From NCBI RefSeq assembly GCF_001428025.1, contig NZ_LMSC01000007.1, positions 680,968 to 744,967 on the forward strand: a DNA stretch of 64,000 nucleotides, in the 5' to 3' direction. The notes beneath the pieces are model-generated. The model saw nothing but the letters and a program-made list of their open reading frames with translations. It had not been told where the DNA came from and searched no databases. Below, piece after piece: positions 53,194-59,781 of this stretch. Source of the stretch: Phycicoccus sp. Soil748. GTDB lineage: Bacteria; Actinomycetota; Actinomycetes; Actinomycetales; Dermatophilaceae. Numbering within the stretch: position 1 is the first letter of the stretch; the number at the start of each line of letters is the position of its first letter. The translations under genes and the position numbers were made by a program.

Positions 53194-53199
53194 ATCATA
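53194..53199 (-). promoter_or_regulatory. -10 box TATGAT for the secreted M15-like/FG-GAP gene
   Basis: On the minus strand TATGAT is a near-consensus -10, with only a weak -35 (CTGCTG, 17 bp upstream). It would give a 5' untranslated region of about 200 nt that includes the six 11-bp repeats. The rest of 52986-53321 holds no other gene I can support. Confidence 0.45.
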
Positions 53200-53321
53200 C
53201 GAATGGGTGACGATGTCAGCAGAATGGATGAGTGGACGCGTCACAGCGTGCGTCCCGGACGCCGAGCCGCCCATCCTCGACTCTGTGCCCCTGGTTGGGC
53301 ACGCGTCCGGAGGTGGGTCAC

Positions 53322-53513
53322 GTGAGAAAGGTCGGTGCGGCGATGTGGCAGCTGTTCCTGGAGCGCTTCGTTCCCCTCGTGGACGACGACGTGTCGGCTC
53401 TCGACCGGCTCGACGGTGTCGGGGCCTCGGCCTCCCGTCGCACCCCCGCCCGTGACGTCGCCGGCCCGGCGGTCGCCCAGGGCGGTGACTCCTCGCTGCT
53501 CCCGCTCCCCTGA
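53322..53513 (+). CDS. Small hypothetical protein, 63 residues
   Basis: GTG 53322 has a strong GGAGGTG site with 6 bp spacing, unlike a chance ORF. The product starts VRKVGAAMWQLFLERFVPLVDDD, giving an amphipathic N-terminal helix (quoted in part: VRKVGAAMWQLFLERF). An acidic region (DDDVSALDRLDG) and an Ala/Pro-rich tail follow. I recognise no family. It is divergent from the M15-like gene and followed by a 19-bp terminator hairpin, so it forms its own transcription unit. Confidence 0.5.
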   Translation: MRKVGAAMWQLFLERFVPLVDDDVSALDRLDGVGASASRRTPARDVAGPAVAQGGDSSLLPLP

Positions 53514-53555
53514 GCGGCGCGGCCGCTGACCGCGACGGCCGCGGCACCGCCACCA

Positions 53556-53596
53556 CGTCGTAGGGCCCCCGACCACTGGTCGGGGGCCCTACGACG
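53556..53596. terminator. Bidirectional terminator hairpin
   Basis: A perfect 19-bp stem (CGTCGTAGGGCCCCCGACC and its complement) with a 3-nt ACT loop lies between the small plus-strand ORF and the convergent VOC gene, whose stop codon is 3 bp away. It can serve both. Confidence 0.85.
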
Positions 53597-53599
53597 TCC

Positions 53600-53956
53600 T
53601 CAGTCGGTGCAGAGGCAGAACGGGTGCCCGGCGGGGTCGAGGAACACCCGGAAGGAGGTGCCGGGCTGGTGCTCGTGCCGGGTCGCGCCGAGCCTGACGA
53701 CCTCGGCCTCCGCCTCGTCGAGGTCGTCGACCACCACGTCGAGGTGCATCTGCTGGGGCGCCTCCTGGGAGGGCCACCGAGGAGGCGTGTAGTCGTCCAC
53801 CTGCTGGAAGCAGATGCACTGGCCGTAGTCGGCGCGCACCTCCCCCCAGCCGGGGGAGATGTCGACCTTCCAGTCGAGCATCGCGCCGTAGAACGTCGCG
53901 AGGGCGCCGGCGTCGGGGCAGTCGAGGACGATGCTGGGGAACCGTGCGATGGCCAT
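53600..53956 (-). CDS. VOC/glyoxalase-like protein
   Basis: The 118-residue protein starts MAIARFPSIVLDCPD. It has two beta-alpha-beta-beta-beta halves with GALATFYGAMLDWKV, QQMHLDVVVDDLDEAEAEVVRLGA (quoted in part: QQMHLDVVVDD) and FLDPAGHPFCLC, as in the glyoxalase/bleomycin-resistance/dioxygenase fold. Substrate unknown. On its strand TACCGT ends 6 bp before the ATG and no ribosome-binding site is present, so it may be leaderless. A longer start at 53998 is possible. Confidence 0.8.
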   Translation of the reverse strand: MAIARFPSIVLDCPDAGALATFYGAMLDWKVDISPGWGEVRADYGQCICFQQVDDYTPPRWPSQEAPQQMHLDVVVDDLDEAEAEVVRLGATRHEHQPGTSFRVFLDPAGHPFCLCTD

Positions 53957-54060
53957 GGCGGCACGGTACGCCCGGTTGCGGACGCTCGGCGTCCGCAACG
54001 TCCCGGGGTCACGTCCGGCTCACGTCGCGGACCACGTGGAGGCGCTCGCGTGGCCGAAAC

Positions 54061-54066
54061 TACACT
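54061..54066 (+). promoter_or_regulatory. -10-like box TACACT before the LysE-type gene
   Basis: TACACT ends 8 bp before GTG 54075 with no ribosome-binding site, another candidate leaderless start. Confidence 0.35.
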
Positions 54067-54074
54067 CTCGCACC

Positions 54075-54695
54075 GTGTCGTGGTCGCTCTGGTTCACCCT
54101 GCTGGCTGCCGCGGTCCTCATCTCGCTGACCCCCGGCGCCGGTGCCATCAACACGATGTCCAACTCCATCGGCTGGGGCTGGGCCCGCTCGATCTGGGGC
54201 ATCCTCGGGCAGCAGCTCGCCCTCCTCGTGCACATCGCGGTCGTGGCGGCCGGGGTGGGGGTCCTGGTCGCCGGATCTCCGTTGCTGTTCAACGTGATCC
54301 GCTATGCCGGCGCCGCCTACCTCGTGCTCCTCGGGGTGCGGCAGCTGCGCGGGAGACCGGCGCCCGTCGACGACGAGGCGCCGGCAGGCGGCGGCTCACG
54401 GTGGTCGATGATGCGCCAGGGCGTGCTGGTCAACCTGACCAACCCCAAGGCCGTCGTGTTCTTCCTCGCCTTCACGCCGCAGTTCATCCGGCCCGACCGG
54501 CCGCTGGCCACGCAGTACGCGGTGCTCGCGGCGACGGTCGTGCTCGTCGACGTCCTCGTCATGTGGTTCGTCTTCGCGGTGGCGGCCCGGGGGCTGCGCC
54601 GGCTGACGCGCAGCGAGGGCGGCCAGCGGCGCCTCAACAAGATCTTCGGAGGACTCTTCGTCGGGGTCGGTGCACTCCTCGCGACCATCCACTGA
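54075..54695 (+). CDS. LysE/RhtB family amino-acid exporter
   Basis: This is a 206-residue membrane protein with about six helices. It has the family N-terminal motif LISLTPGAGAINTMSNSIGWG (quoted in part: LTPGAGAINTMSNS), GAAYLVLLGVRQLR and NLTNPKAVVFFLAFTPQF. It exports amino acids or related metabolites; the substrate is unknown. The frame is open to 53931 but the family start corresponds to GTG 54075. It converges on the GyrI-like gene with a 15-bp gap. Confidence 0.88.
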   Translation: MSWSLWFTLLAAAVLISLTPGAGAINTMSNSIGWGWARSIWGILGQQLALLVHIAVVAAGVGVLVAGSPLLFNVIRYAGAAYLVLLGVRQLRGRPAPVDDEAPAGGGSRWSMMRQGVLVNLTNPKAVVFFLAFTPQFIRPDRPLATQYAVLAATVVLVDVLVMWFVFAVAARGLRRLTRSEGGQRRLNKIFGGLFVGVGALLATIH

Positions 54696-54710
54696 CGGTC
54701 GGGGTCCCGC

Positions 54711-55208
54711 TCAGCCGGAGCCGCCCCCGGGGCGCGTCGGCAGGACGACGACGGTCCGCGGCTGGGCGACGTCCGGACCGTCGAGGTAGACCTCCCACGC
54801 GTCGCCGGCCGGGACCAGGCCGTGCTGCGCGGCATATCCGTGCAGCGCCTCGTGGGCGTCGCGGCTGCGCGCGTAGTCGCCGCGGTGGGTCGTGCGCAGG
54901 GCCGGGCCACCGGGCAGGTGCGACGCCTTGACGTCGCCCTGCCCCAGCACCATCCCGCTGACGGGGAAGCCCGCCTCGAGCTCGAAGGCGCCGTCCGCGT
55001 CGGGCCGCAGGCGGACGAAGGGCGGCCCTGACACGTGCATGCCGTCCTGCCCCGCCACCTCGGCGACGCGTGCGAACGCCGCACCGACGAACGGCCCGAT
55101 CCCCGCCTCGTCGACGGTGTCACGGACCACGAGCGTGGGCTGGTCGTGCAGTGTGACCTGCTCGACCTCGTACGCCACGCCGCTCCCGCGGTCCTGCGCG
55201 GTGTCCAT
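54711..55208 (-). CDS. GyrI-like effector-binding domain protein
   Basis: ATG 55208 lies 5 bp after the stop of the upstream small ORF and gives 165 residues; GTG 55235 is an alternative. VEQVTLHDQPTLVVRDTV and IGPFVGAAFARVAEVAG open a SHV/GyrI fold, and GLVPAGDAWEVYLDGPD with the family Glu closes it. Such domains bind small hydrophobic or cationic ligands, as in BmrR-type regulators. No DNA-binding domain is present, so it may be a ligand carrier or hydrolase. Confidence 0.75.
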   Translation of the reverse strand: MDTAQDRGSGVAYEVEQVTLHDQPTLVVRDTVDEAGIGPFVGAAFARVAEVAGQDGMHVSGPPFVRLRPDADGAFELEAGFPVSGMVLGQGDVKASHLPGGPALRTTHRGDYARSRDAHEALHGYAAQHGLVPAGDAWEVYLDGPDVAQPRTVVVLPTRPGGGSG

Positions 55209-55213
55209 GGACG

Positions 55214-55504
55214 TCACCAGGGTGGCCGCGGCCACGCCGCCGAGCGGCGACGCTCCTCGCCGTGCGGGTGCAGCCGCCGCAGGTGACGGCGCCGCCTGAG
55301 CTCCTGGGTGATGCGCGCCTGGTCGTGCAGGACGGCCTCGCGCTCGGGCGAGCCGGCGCGGACCGACCCGGCCGCGCCGGGGGACCGCAAGGCCTCCTCG
55401 CAGGCGGCGAGCCGCTGCAGGAGGTCGCGCAGGGTGAGGTGGGTGAGGTGCTCCGTCAGGGCGCTCTGCTCGGTGCGGGGCGCTTCAGACGTCGTCGGCT
55501 GCAT
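55214..55504 (-). CDS. Small helical hypothetical protein, 96 residues
   Basis: ATG 55504 follows an excellent AAGGGAGAAGG site. The protein is largely helical and charged (LTLRDLLQRLAACEEALRSP, then PEREAVLHDQARITQELRRRRHLRRL; quoted in part: VLHDQARITQELRRRR) with a basic tail. No family recognised. It is followed 5 bp later by the GyrI-like gene, so the two are probably co-translated. An inverted repeat lies 26 bp upstream. Confidence 0.6.
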   Translation of the reverse strand: MQPTTSEAPRTEQSALTEHLTHLTLRDLLQRLAACEEALRSPGAAGSVRAGSPEREAVLHDQARITQELRRRRHLRRLHPHGEERRRSAAWPRPPW

Positions 55505-55530
55505 GCCTTCTCCCTTGTTCCGGTGTGGAC

Positions 55531-55558
55531 GTTCACACACCTGGTCAGTCCAGTGAAC
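55531..55558. promoter_or_regulatory. Inverted repeat GTTCAC-N16-GTGAAC
   Basis: A perfect 6-bp inverted repeat with a 16-bp spacer lies 26 bp upstream of the 55504 start. It may be the operator of the small ORF/GyrI-like pair. Confidence 0.4.
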
Positions 55559-55581
55559 GCCGCGAGGCCACGTCCACGTCA

Positions 55582-55595
55582 GGGACCTAGGTCCC
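55582..55595. promoter_or_regulatory. DosR/DevR-like box GGGACCTAGGTCCC
   Basis: This perfect 14-bp palindrome has the GGGAC-N4-GTCCC core with the same spacing as the mycobacterial DosR box (TTSGGGACTWWAGTCCCSAA). It lies 47 bp upstream of the alcohol dehydrogenase ATG and 77 bp upstream of the divergent small ORF. Confidence 0.6.
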
Positions 55596-55642
55596 GGGTC
55601 GGCCGGCGGTGACGTCGGAACCTCAGGAGGAGGAGGGCGCGG

Positions 55643-56650
55643 ATGAGGGCGTGGGAGGTCACGGGCGAGGCGGGCACCCTCGGGCGCGTGCGGCTGGGCG
55701 AACGGCCGGTCCCGGTCGCCGGGCCGGGAGAGGTGCTGGTCAGGGTCGAGGCCTGCGGGGTGTGCCGCACCGACCTGCACGTCGCCGACGGGGACCTGCC
55801 GATGCGTCGCCGGCGGGTCGTGCCGGGCCACGAGGTCGTCGGCACCGTGGTCGAGGGTGTGGCCCAGGGAAGGTTCGCGGTGGGCGACCGCGTGGGCGTC
55901 GCCTGGCTGCGCCACACGTGCGGGGAGTGCCGCTGGTGCCGCCGCGGCGCCGAGAACCTCTGCACCCGTGCGCAGTTCACGGGGTGGGACCACGACGGTG
56001 GCTACGCGGAGCACGTCGTGGTGCCCTCCGCCTACGCCTACCGGGTGCCCGGCGACCTCTCTCCCGAGCAGGCGGCCCCGCTGCTGTGCGCCGGCATCAT
56101 CGGGTACCGGGCGCTGCGGCGGACCGGGCTGCCACCGGGCGGCCGGCTCGGCCTGTACGGCTTCGGGGCGAGTGCGCACCTCACGGCCCAGCTCGCCATC
56201 GCCCAGGGCAGCGAGGTGCACGTCCTGACCCGCGGCGCGGGTGCACGCGAGCTCGCCCTCGAGCTGGGCGCGGCGTCGGCCGGTGACGCGTACGACGCGC
56301 CGCCGGTGCCGCTGGACGCGGCGATCGTCTTCGCGCCGGTCGGCGACCTGGTGCCGGTGGCCCTCGAGGCCCTGGACCGCAGCGGGACGCTGGTGCTCGC
56401 CGGGATCCACCTCAGCGACGTGCCGCCCCTGGACTACCAGCGGCACCTGTTCCTGGAGAAGCGGCTGACCTCGGTGACAGCGAACACCCGCGCCGACGGG
56501 GAGGAGCTGCTGCGCCTGGCGTCCGCCCTGTCGGTGCGCGCAGCCGTGACGACGTACCCGTTCGAGGCGGCCGACGTCGCTCTGGAGGACCTGTCCAGCG
56601 GCCGGCTGACCGGGGTGGCGGTCCTGTCGGGGTGGTCCGCGGGCGGCTGA
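55643..56650 (+). CDS. Zinc-dependent alcohol dehydrogenase (MDR, AdhP-like)
   Basis: This is a 335-residue MDR enzyme, with ATG 55643 behind a GGAGGAGGAGG site. It has the catalytic-zinc pattern [14 protein letters not shown] and [11 protein letters not shown], structural-zinc cysteines in [15 protein letters not shown], and the NAD(P) fold [16 protein letters not shown]. It oxidises alcohols or reduces aldehydes; the substrate is unknown. A DosR-like box sits 47 bp upstream, suggesting induction under hypoxia or redox stress. Confidence 0.88.
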   Translation: MRAWEVTGEAGTLGRVRLGERPVPVAGPGEVLVRVEACGVCRTDLHVADGDLPMRRRRVVPGHEVVGTVVEGVAQGRFAVGDRVGVAWLRHTCGECRWCRRGAENLCTRAQFTGWDHDGGYAEHVVVPSAYAYRVPGDLSPEQAAPLLCAGIIGYRALRRTGLPPGGRLGLYGFGASAHLTAQLAIAQGSEVHVLTRGAGARELALELGAASAGDAYDAPPVPLDAAIVFAPVGDLVPVALEALDRSGTLVLAGIHLSDVPPLDYQRHLFLEKRLTSVTANTRADGEELLRLASALSVRAAVTTYPFEAADVALEDLSSGRLTGVAVLSGWSAGG

Positions 56651-56675
56651 GCCGACAGGCGCTGAGCCGGCAGGC

Positions 56676-57566
56676 TCAGTCGGGCTCGGGCCGGACCACC
56701 ATCACCGGGCAGTGCGCGTGGTGCAGGACGCCCTGGCTGACCGACCCCAGCAGCAGCCCGCGGAACCCGCCGCGGCCGCGGCTGCCGACGACGACCAGCT
56801 CCGCCTCGCGCGACAGCTCGGCGAGCGCCTCCACGGGGTGGGCGTTGAGCACGCGCACCCGCACGTCGACGTCCGGGAACTTCTGGGACCAGTCGGCCAC
56901 CGCCTGGGCGGTGAGGTCGCTGGCCTGACGAACCATCCTGTCCTGCAACGCTTCTGCGTCCACGAGTGGGAAGTTGCTGTCGTCGTAGTCGAGCAGCCAC
57001 GTGTGCACCACGGTGGGGGGTGCCTGCCGGGCGTGGGCCTCGTCGAAGGCCTCACCGATCGCGGTGGTGCTCAGCGGCGAGCCGTCCGACCCGACCACCA
57101 CCCCCGACGCCGGCGACGACGTCGTGGGGAGCTCGCGGACCACGACCACCGGGCAGTGGGCCCGGGCCGCCACGTCGACCGAGGAGGACCCCAGGAAGGC
57201 GCTCGACACCGTACCCCGCCCGCGCGCCCCGACGACGACGAGGCCGGCCCCGGTGGAGGCGTCGACGAGCAGGGCGCCGGGGCTGCCGATGCCGGTGGCC
57301 GTGCTCACGGGGGTCGACGGCGAGACGCTGTGGATGCGTTGCTCCGCCTCGTGCAGCACCCGCTTGGCTACCTCGTCGGAGGCGGCCATCAGGGGCTCGA
57401 TGTGGGGGCCCTGGACGGGGACGCTACGGCCGTGGACGAGCTTGATGGCGCAACGACGCCGGACGGCCTCGTCGATGGCCCAGTCGAGGGCGTTGCGGGT
57501 GTGGGGGCGGCCGTCGACGCCGACGACGACCGGTCGGGTGGTGGCTCGCAGGTCGGTGGTGCTCAC
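56676..57566 (-). CDS. Tandem-domain universal stress protein
   Basis: The 296-residue protein has a GTG start after GAGGAGC. Two Usp domains (about 10-148 and 152-294) each hold the ATP-binding motif G-x2-G-x9-G-S: GARGRGTVSSAFLGSSS and GSRGRGGFRGLLLGSVS. Tandem ATP-binding Usp proteins are prominent in the mycobacterial DosR regulon and influence dormancy and growth. It follows the 2TM gene by 51 bp and is probably co-transcribed from the box-bearing region at 57933-58088. Confidence 0.92.
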   Translation of the reverse strand: MSTTDLRATTRPVVVGVDGRPHTRNALDWAIDEAVRRRCAIKLVHGRSVPVQGPHIEPLMAASDEVAKRVLHEAEQRIHSVSPSTPVSTATGIGSPGALLVDASTGAGLVVVGARGRGTVSSAFLGSSSVDVAARAHCPVVVVRELPTTSSPASGVVVGSDGSPLSTTAIGEAFDEAHARQAPPTVVHTWLLDYDDSNFPLVDAEALQDRMVRQASDLTAQAVADWSQKFPDVDVRVRVLNAHPVEALAELSREAELVVVGSRGRGGFRGLLLGSVSQGVLHHAHCPVMVVRPEPD

Positions 57567-57617
57567 GGGTGCTCCTCGCGGTGGTCGGTGCGGTTGCTGG
57601 GTGGGGTGCTGCGGGAG

Positions 57618-57932
57618 TCAGGCGTGCCGGTTGTGGCGGCGCAGGCGCTCCATCTCGGCCTCGACCTGGTCCGGGCGCGGCTCGGGCCGCAGGACGTCCC
57701 AGGCGTGGAAGACCAGCCCAATGCCCCAGCCGAAGAGGGGGAAGAGCGGCCAGAAGAAGTGGTGACCGGTCGCATACCAGACCGCCACCAGCAGGAGGTT
57801 GACCATCACGTAGGACAGCACGTGGGCCATCAGGCCGCGCTTGTCCTTCAACCGCTTGAGGGCCTGCTCGCGCAGCTCGCCCAAGTCCTCGGTGGGGCCG
57901 GCGCCAGTGGGGGTGCGTACGTCGTCTGACAT
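57618..57932 (-). CDS. 2TM domain protein
   Basis: ATG 57932, with AAGGGAG 9 bp upstream, gives 104 residues. A short cytoplasmic helix (REQALKRLKDKRGLMAHVLSY) leads into two membrane helices with the family motif YVMVNLLLVAVWYATGHHFFWPLFPLFGWGIGL (quoted in part: GHHFFWPLFPLFGWGIGL). A helical tail ends the protein. 2TM domains occur in sensor kinases and small membrane proteins; the function here is unknown. It is the first gene of the 2TM-Usp unit. The open frame upstream to 59621 is a shadow of the plus-strand kinase gene. Confidence 0.85.
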   Translation of the reverse strand: MSDDVRTPTGAGPTEDLGELREQALKRLKDKRGLMAHVLSYVMVNLLLVAVWYATGHHFFWPLFPLFGWGIGLVFHAWDVLRPEPRPDQVEAEMERLRRHNRHA

Positions 57933-57985
57933 CCGGACCATCTCCCTTCCCGTCCCAGCATCGGTCTGCTGGGCGCACGGACGGC

Positions 57986-57999
57986 GGGTCGTTGGTCCC
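57986..57999. promoter_or_regulatory. Degenerate DosR-like box GGGTCGTTGGTCCC
   Basis: The GGGTC-N4-GTCCC sequence deviates from the GGGAC-N4-GTCCC core at one left-half base. It lies 53 bp upstream of the 2TM start, in the divergent region also serving the APH/P-loop gene. Confidence 0.4.
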
Positions 58000-58039
58000 G
58001 CATCCGGCCTGACCGCAGCGAGGGCGACCGGCACCGAGG

Positions 58040-58053
58040 GGGACCATGGACCC
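58040..58053. promoter_or_regulatory. DosR-like box GGGACCATGGACCC
   Basis: It differs from the perfect palindrome GGGACCATGGTCCC (present at 59652-59665) at one base. It lies 35 bp upstream of ATG 58089, where an activator contacting the -35 region would be expected. Confidence 0.55.
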
Positions 58054-58088
58054 GAGGAGGGCGGGGCAGCCGGTGCGAGTCTGGCTCC

Positions 58089-59588
58089 ATGGCTGAGGTC
58101 ATGGAGGCCGCAGGCTGGGGCGCCGAGGTCCGGGAGACCCACTCGGCCGTCGTCCTGCTCATGGGGGACCGGGCCTACAAGGTGAAGAAGCCGGTCGACC
58201 TCGGGTTCCTCGACTTCACCACCCGCGCCGCGCGCGAGGCGGCCATCCGTCGCGAGCTCGTCCTCAACCGGCGGCTGACACCGGACGTCTACCTGGGGGT
58301 GCTCGAGGTCCGCGACCCGGACGGAGGGCCGTGCGAGCACCTGCTGGCGATGCGCCGCATGCCGGAGGACCGCCGGTTGTCCACGCTGGTCCGCGCGGGG
58401 GCGGACGTCGGGCACGACCTGCGCCGGCTGGCCAAGGACCTGGCCGCCTTCCATGCCACGGCGCGCACGGGCGACGACATCGCACGCTGCGGCTCCGCCG
58501 AGGCGCTGCGGAAGCGGTGGGAGGACAACGTGCAGGGGCTGCGCGACCACCCGGTGACGACGGTCGGCGCCGAGCTGGCGGACCGGGTGGAGGAACTGGC
58601 CCTCGAGTTCGTCGACGGGCGCACGCCGCTGCTGCAGAGCCGGGTGGAGGCGGGGCTGGTGCGGGACGGCCACGGCGACCTGCTCGCCGACGACATCTTC
58701 TGCGTGCCCGAGGGCCCGCGGGCGCTGGACTGCCTCGACTTCTCCGACGAGCTGCGCTGGATGGACGTGCTCGACGACGCCGCCAGCCTCGCCACCGACC
58801 TGGAACGGCTCGGCAGCCCGCGATTGGGCGAGCAGTTCCTGCACGACTACGCGGAGTTCTCCGGGACCCGCCAGCCGCCGTCGCTGCGGCACCACTACGC
58901 CGCCTACCGCGCGGTGATGCGCGCCAAGGTCGCCGCCATCCGGGCGGCCGGGCACCACACGCGCACCGGTGCCGACGCCGACGAGGCGGGGCTGCTCTGT
59001 GACATCGGGCTGTCCCACCTGCGTCGGGGGCGGGTGCGGCTGGTGCTCGTCGGCGGTCCGCCTGGGTCCGGCAAGACGACCCTGTCGGCTGCTCTCGCCG
59101 ACCGGCTGGGGGCGGTGCTGCTGGCCAGCGACGTGGAGCGCAAGAGCCTCGCCGGTATGGCGCCGTCGGTGCACGCGCCCGCGGCCCTGGGGGAGGGCAT
59201 CTACACCGCAGGCATGACGGTGCGGACCTACACCTCGCTCGCCGCTCGCGCCGCGCTGCTGCTCGGCATGGGGGAGACGGTCGTCGTCGACGCGTCCTTC
59301 TCGGCAGCCGACCTGCGCGAGCAGTTCCGGTCGCTGGCCAGGACCGCCAGCACCCCCGTGGTCGAGCTCGTCTGCTCCGCACCCGGACGGGTCGTCGAGG
59401 ACCGGCTGCGCTCGCGGGCGAGCCGACCCGACGCGCTGAGCGACGCCGACTGGTCGGTCGGCCGCCGGGTGGCGGCCCTGGCCGAACCCTGGCCCGAGGC
59501 GTCGGTGGTGCACACCGGCACGTCCCGCGAGGCGGCCCTCACCCACGCCCTGCACCACCTCGGGACAGGGGCGGCGGACCCCTCGTGA
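58089..59588 (+). CDS. Bifunctional APH-like / P-loop ATPase protein (Rv2004c-like)
   Basis: This 499-residue protein has an N-terminal APH-like domain: Lys in DRAYKVKKPVDLGFLDF, catalytic loop GHGDLLADD with His195 and Asp197, and LDCLDFSDELRW. The C-terminal P-loop kinase-like domain has GGPPGSGKTT with Lys329, VVVDASF and ERKSLAGM. This layout matches M. tuberculosis Rv2004c, a DosR-regulon member of about the same length; the substrate is unknown. It is divergent from the 2TM-Usp genes with two box-like palindromes between them. The start has no clear ribosome-binding site; ATG 58101 is an alternative. Confidence 0.85.
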   Translation: MAEVMEAAGWGAEVRETHSAVVLLMGDRAYKVKKPVDLGFLDFTTRAAREAAIRRELVLNRRLTPDVYLGVLEVRDPDGGPCEHLLAMRRMPEDRRLSTLVRAGADVGHDLRRLAKDLAAFHATARTGDDIARCGSAEALRKRWEDNVQGLRDHPVTTVGAELADRVEELALEFVDGRTPLLQSRVEAGLVRDGHGDLLADDIFCVPEGPRALDCLDFSDELRWMDVLDDAASLATDLERLGSPRLGEQFLHDYAEFSGTRQPPSLRHHYAAYRAVMRAKVAAIRAAGHHTRTGADADEAGLLCDIGLSHLRRGRVRLVLVGGPPGSGKTTLSAALADRLGAVLLASDVERKSLAGMAPSVHAPAALGEGIYTAGMTVRTYTSLAARAALLLGMGETVVVDASFSAADLREQFRSLARTASTPVVELVCSAPGRVVEDRLRSRASRPDALSDADWSVGRRVAALAEPWPEASVVHTGTSREAALTHALHHLGTGAADPS

Positions 59589-59646
59589 GGGTGGGTGAGG
59601 ATGCGGCAGGGTGCATGCCACCCGGGACCGACGCCTGCTGCGACGT

Positions 59647-59670
59647 CACTAGGGACCATGGTCCCTAGTG
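59647..59670. promoter_or_regulatory. Perfect 24-bp palindrome with DosR-like core
   Basis: CACTAGGGACCA is followed directly by its reverse complement. The centre GGGACCATGGTCCC matches the DosR-box core and spacing and is the most symmetrical of the four sites here. It lies between the 3' ends of two convergent genes, with no recognised gene start nearby. As RNA it could also fold into a 10-bp stem with a CAUG loop and act as a terminator. Confidence 0.5.
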
Positions 59671-59744
59671 GGGTGGCCCGGTCCCGGCGACGCTGTCGAG
59701 CGGGGCCGGTGCCGCGGTGTGGGGCCGTAGGCGTCGTGGCCGCC

Positions 59745-59775
59745 CGCTCTCCCGCGAGGGGCGCCGGGGAGAGCG
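59745..59775 (-). terminator. Stem-loop after the M20 gene
   Basis: CGCTCTCCC and GGGAGAGCG form a 9-bp stem with a 13-nt loop, 6 bp beyond the stop codon of the minus-strand M20 gene. Confidence 0.5.
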
Positions 59776-59781
59776 AGGCGG

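Noticed and set aside
53088-53198. N-terminal extension of the secreted M15-like/FG-GAP protein to 53198
   Set aside because: It would place the signal peptide about 80 residues inside the protein and translate the 11-bp repeats; ATG 52985 has a proper ribosome-binding site and signal peptide.
55505-56446. Upstream part of a minus-strand frame ending in the 96-residue protein
   Set aside because: It is antisense to the alcohol dehydrogenase; a strong ribosome-binding site supports the short start at 55504.
57933-59621. Upstream part of a 667-residue minus-strand frame ending in the 2TM protein
   Set aside because: Only the last 104 residues resemble a protein family; the rest is antisense to the APH/P-loop gene, and a good ribosome-binding site precedes ATG 57932.
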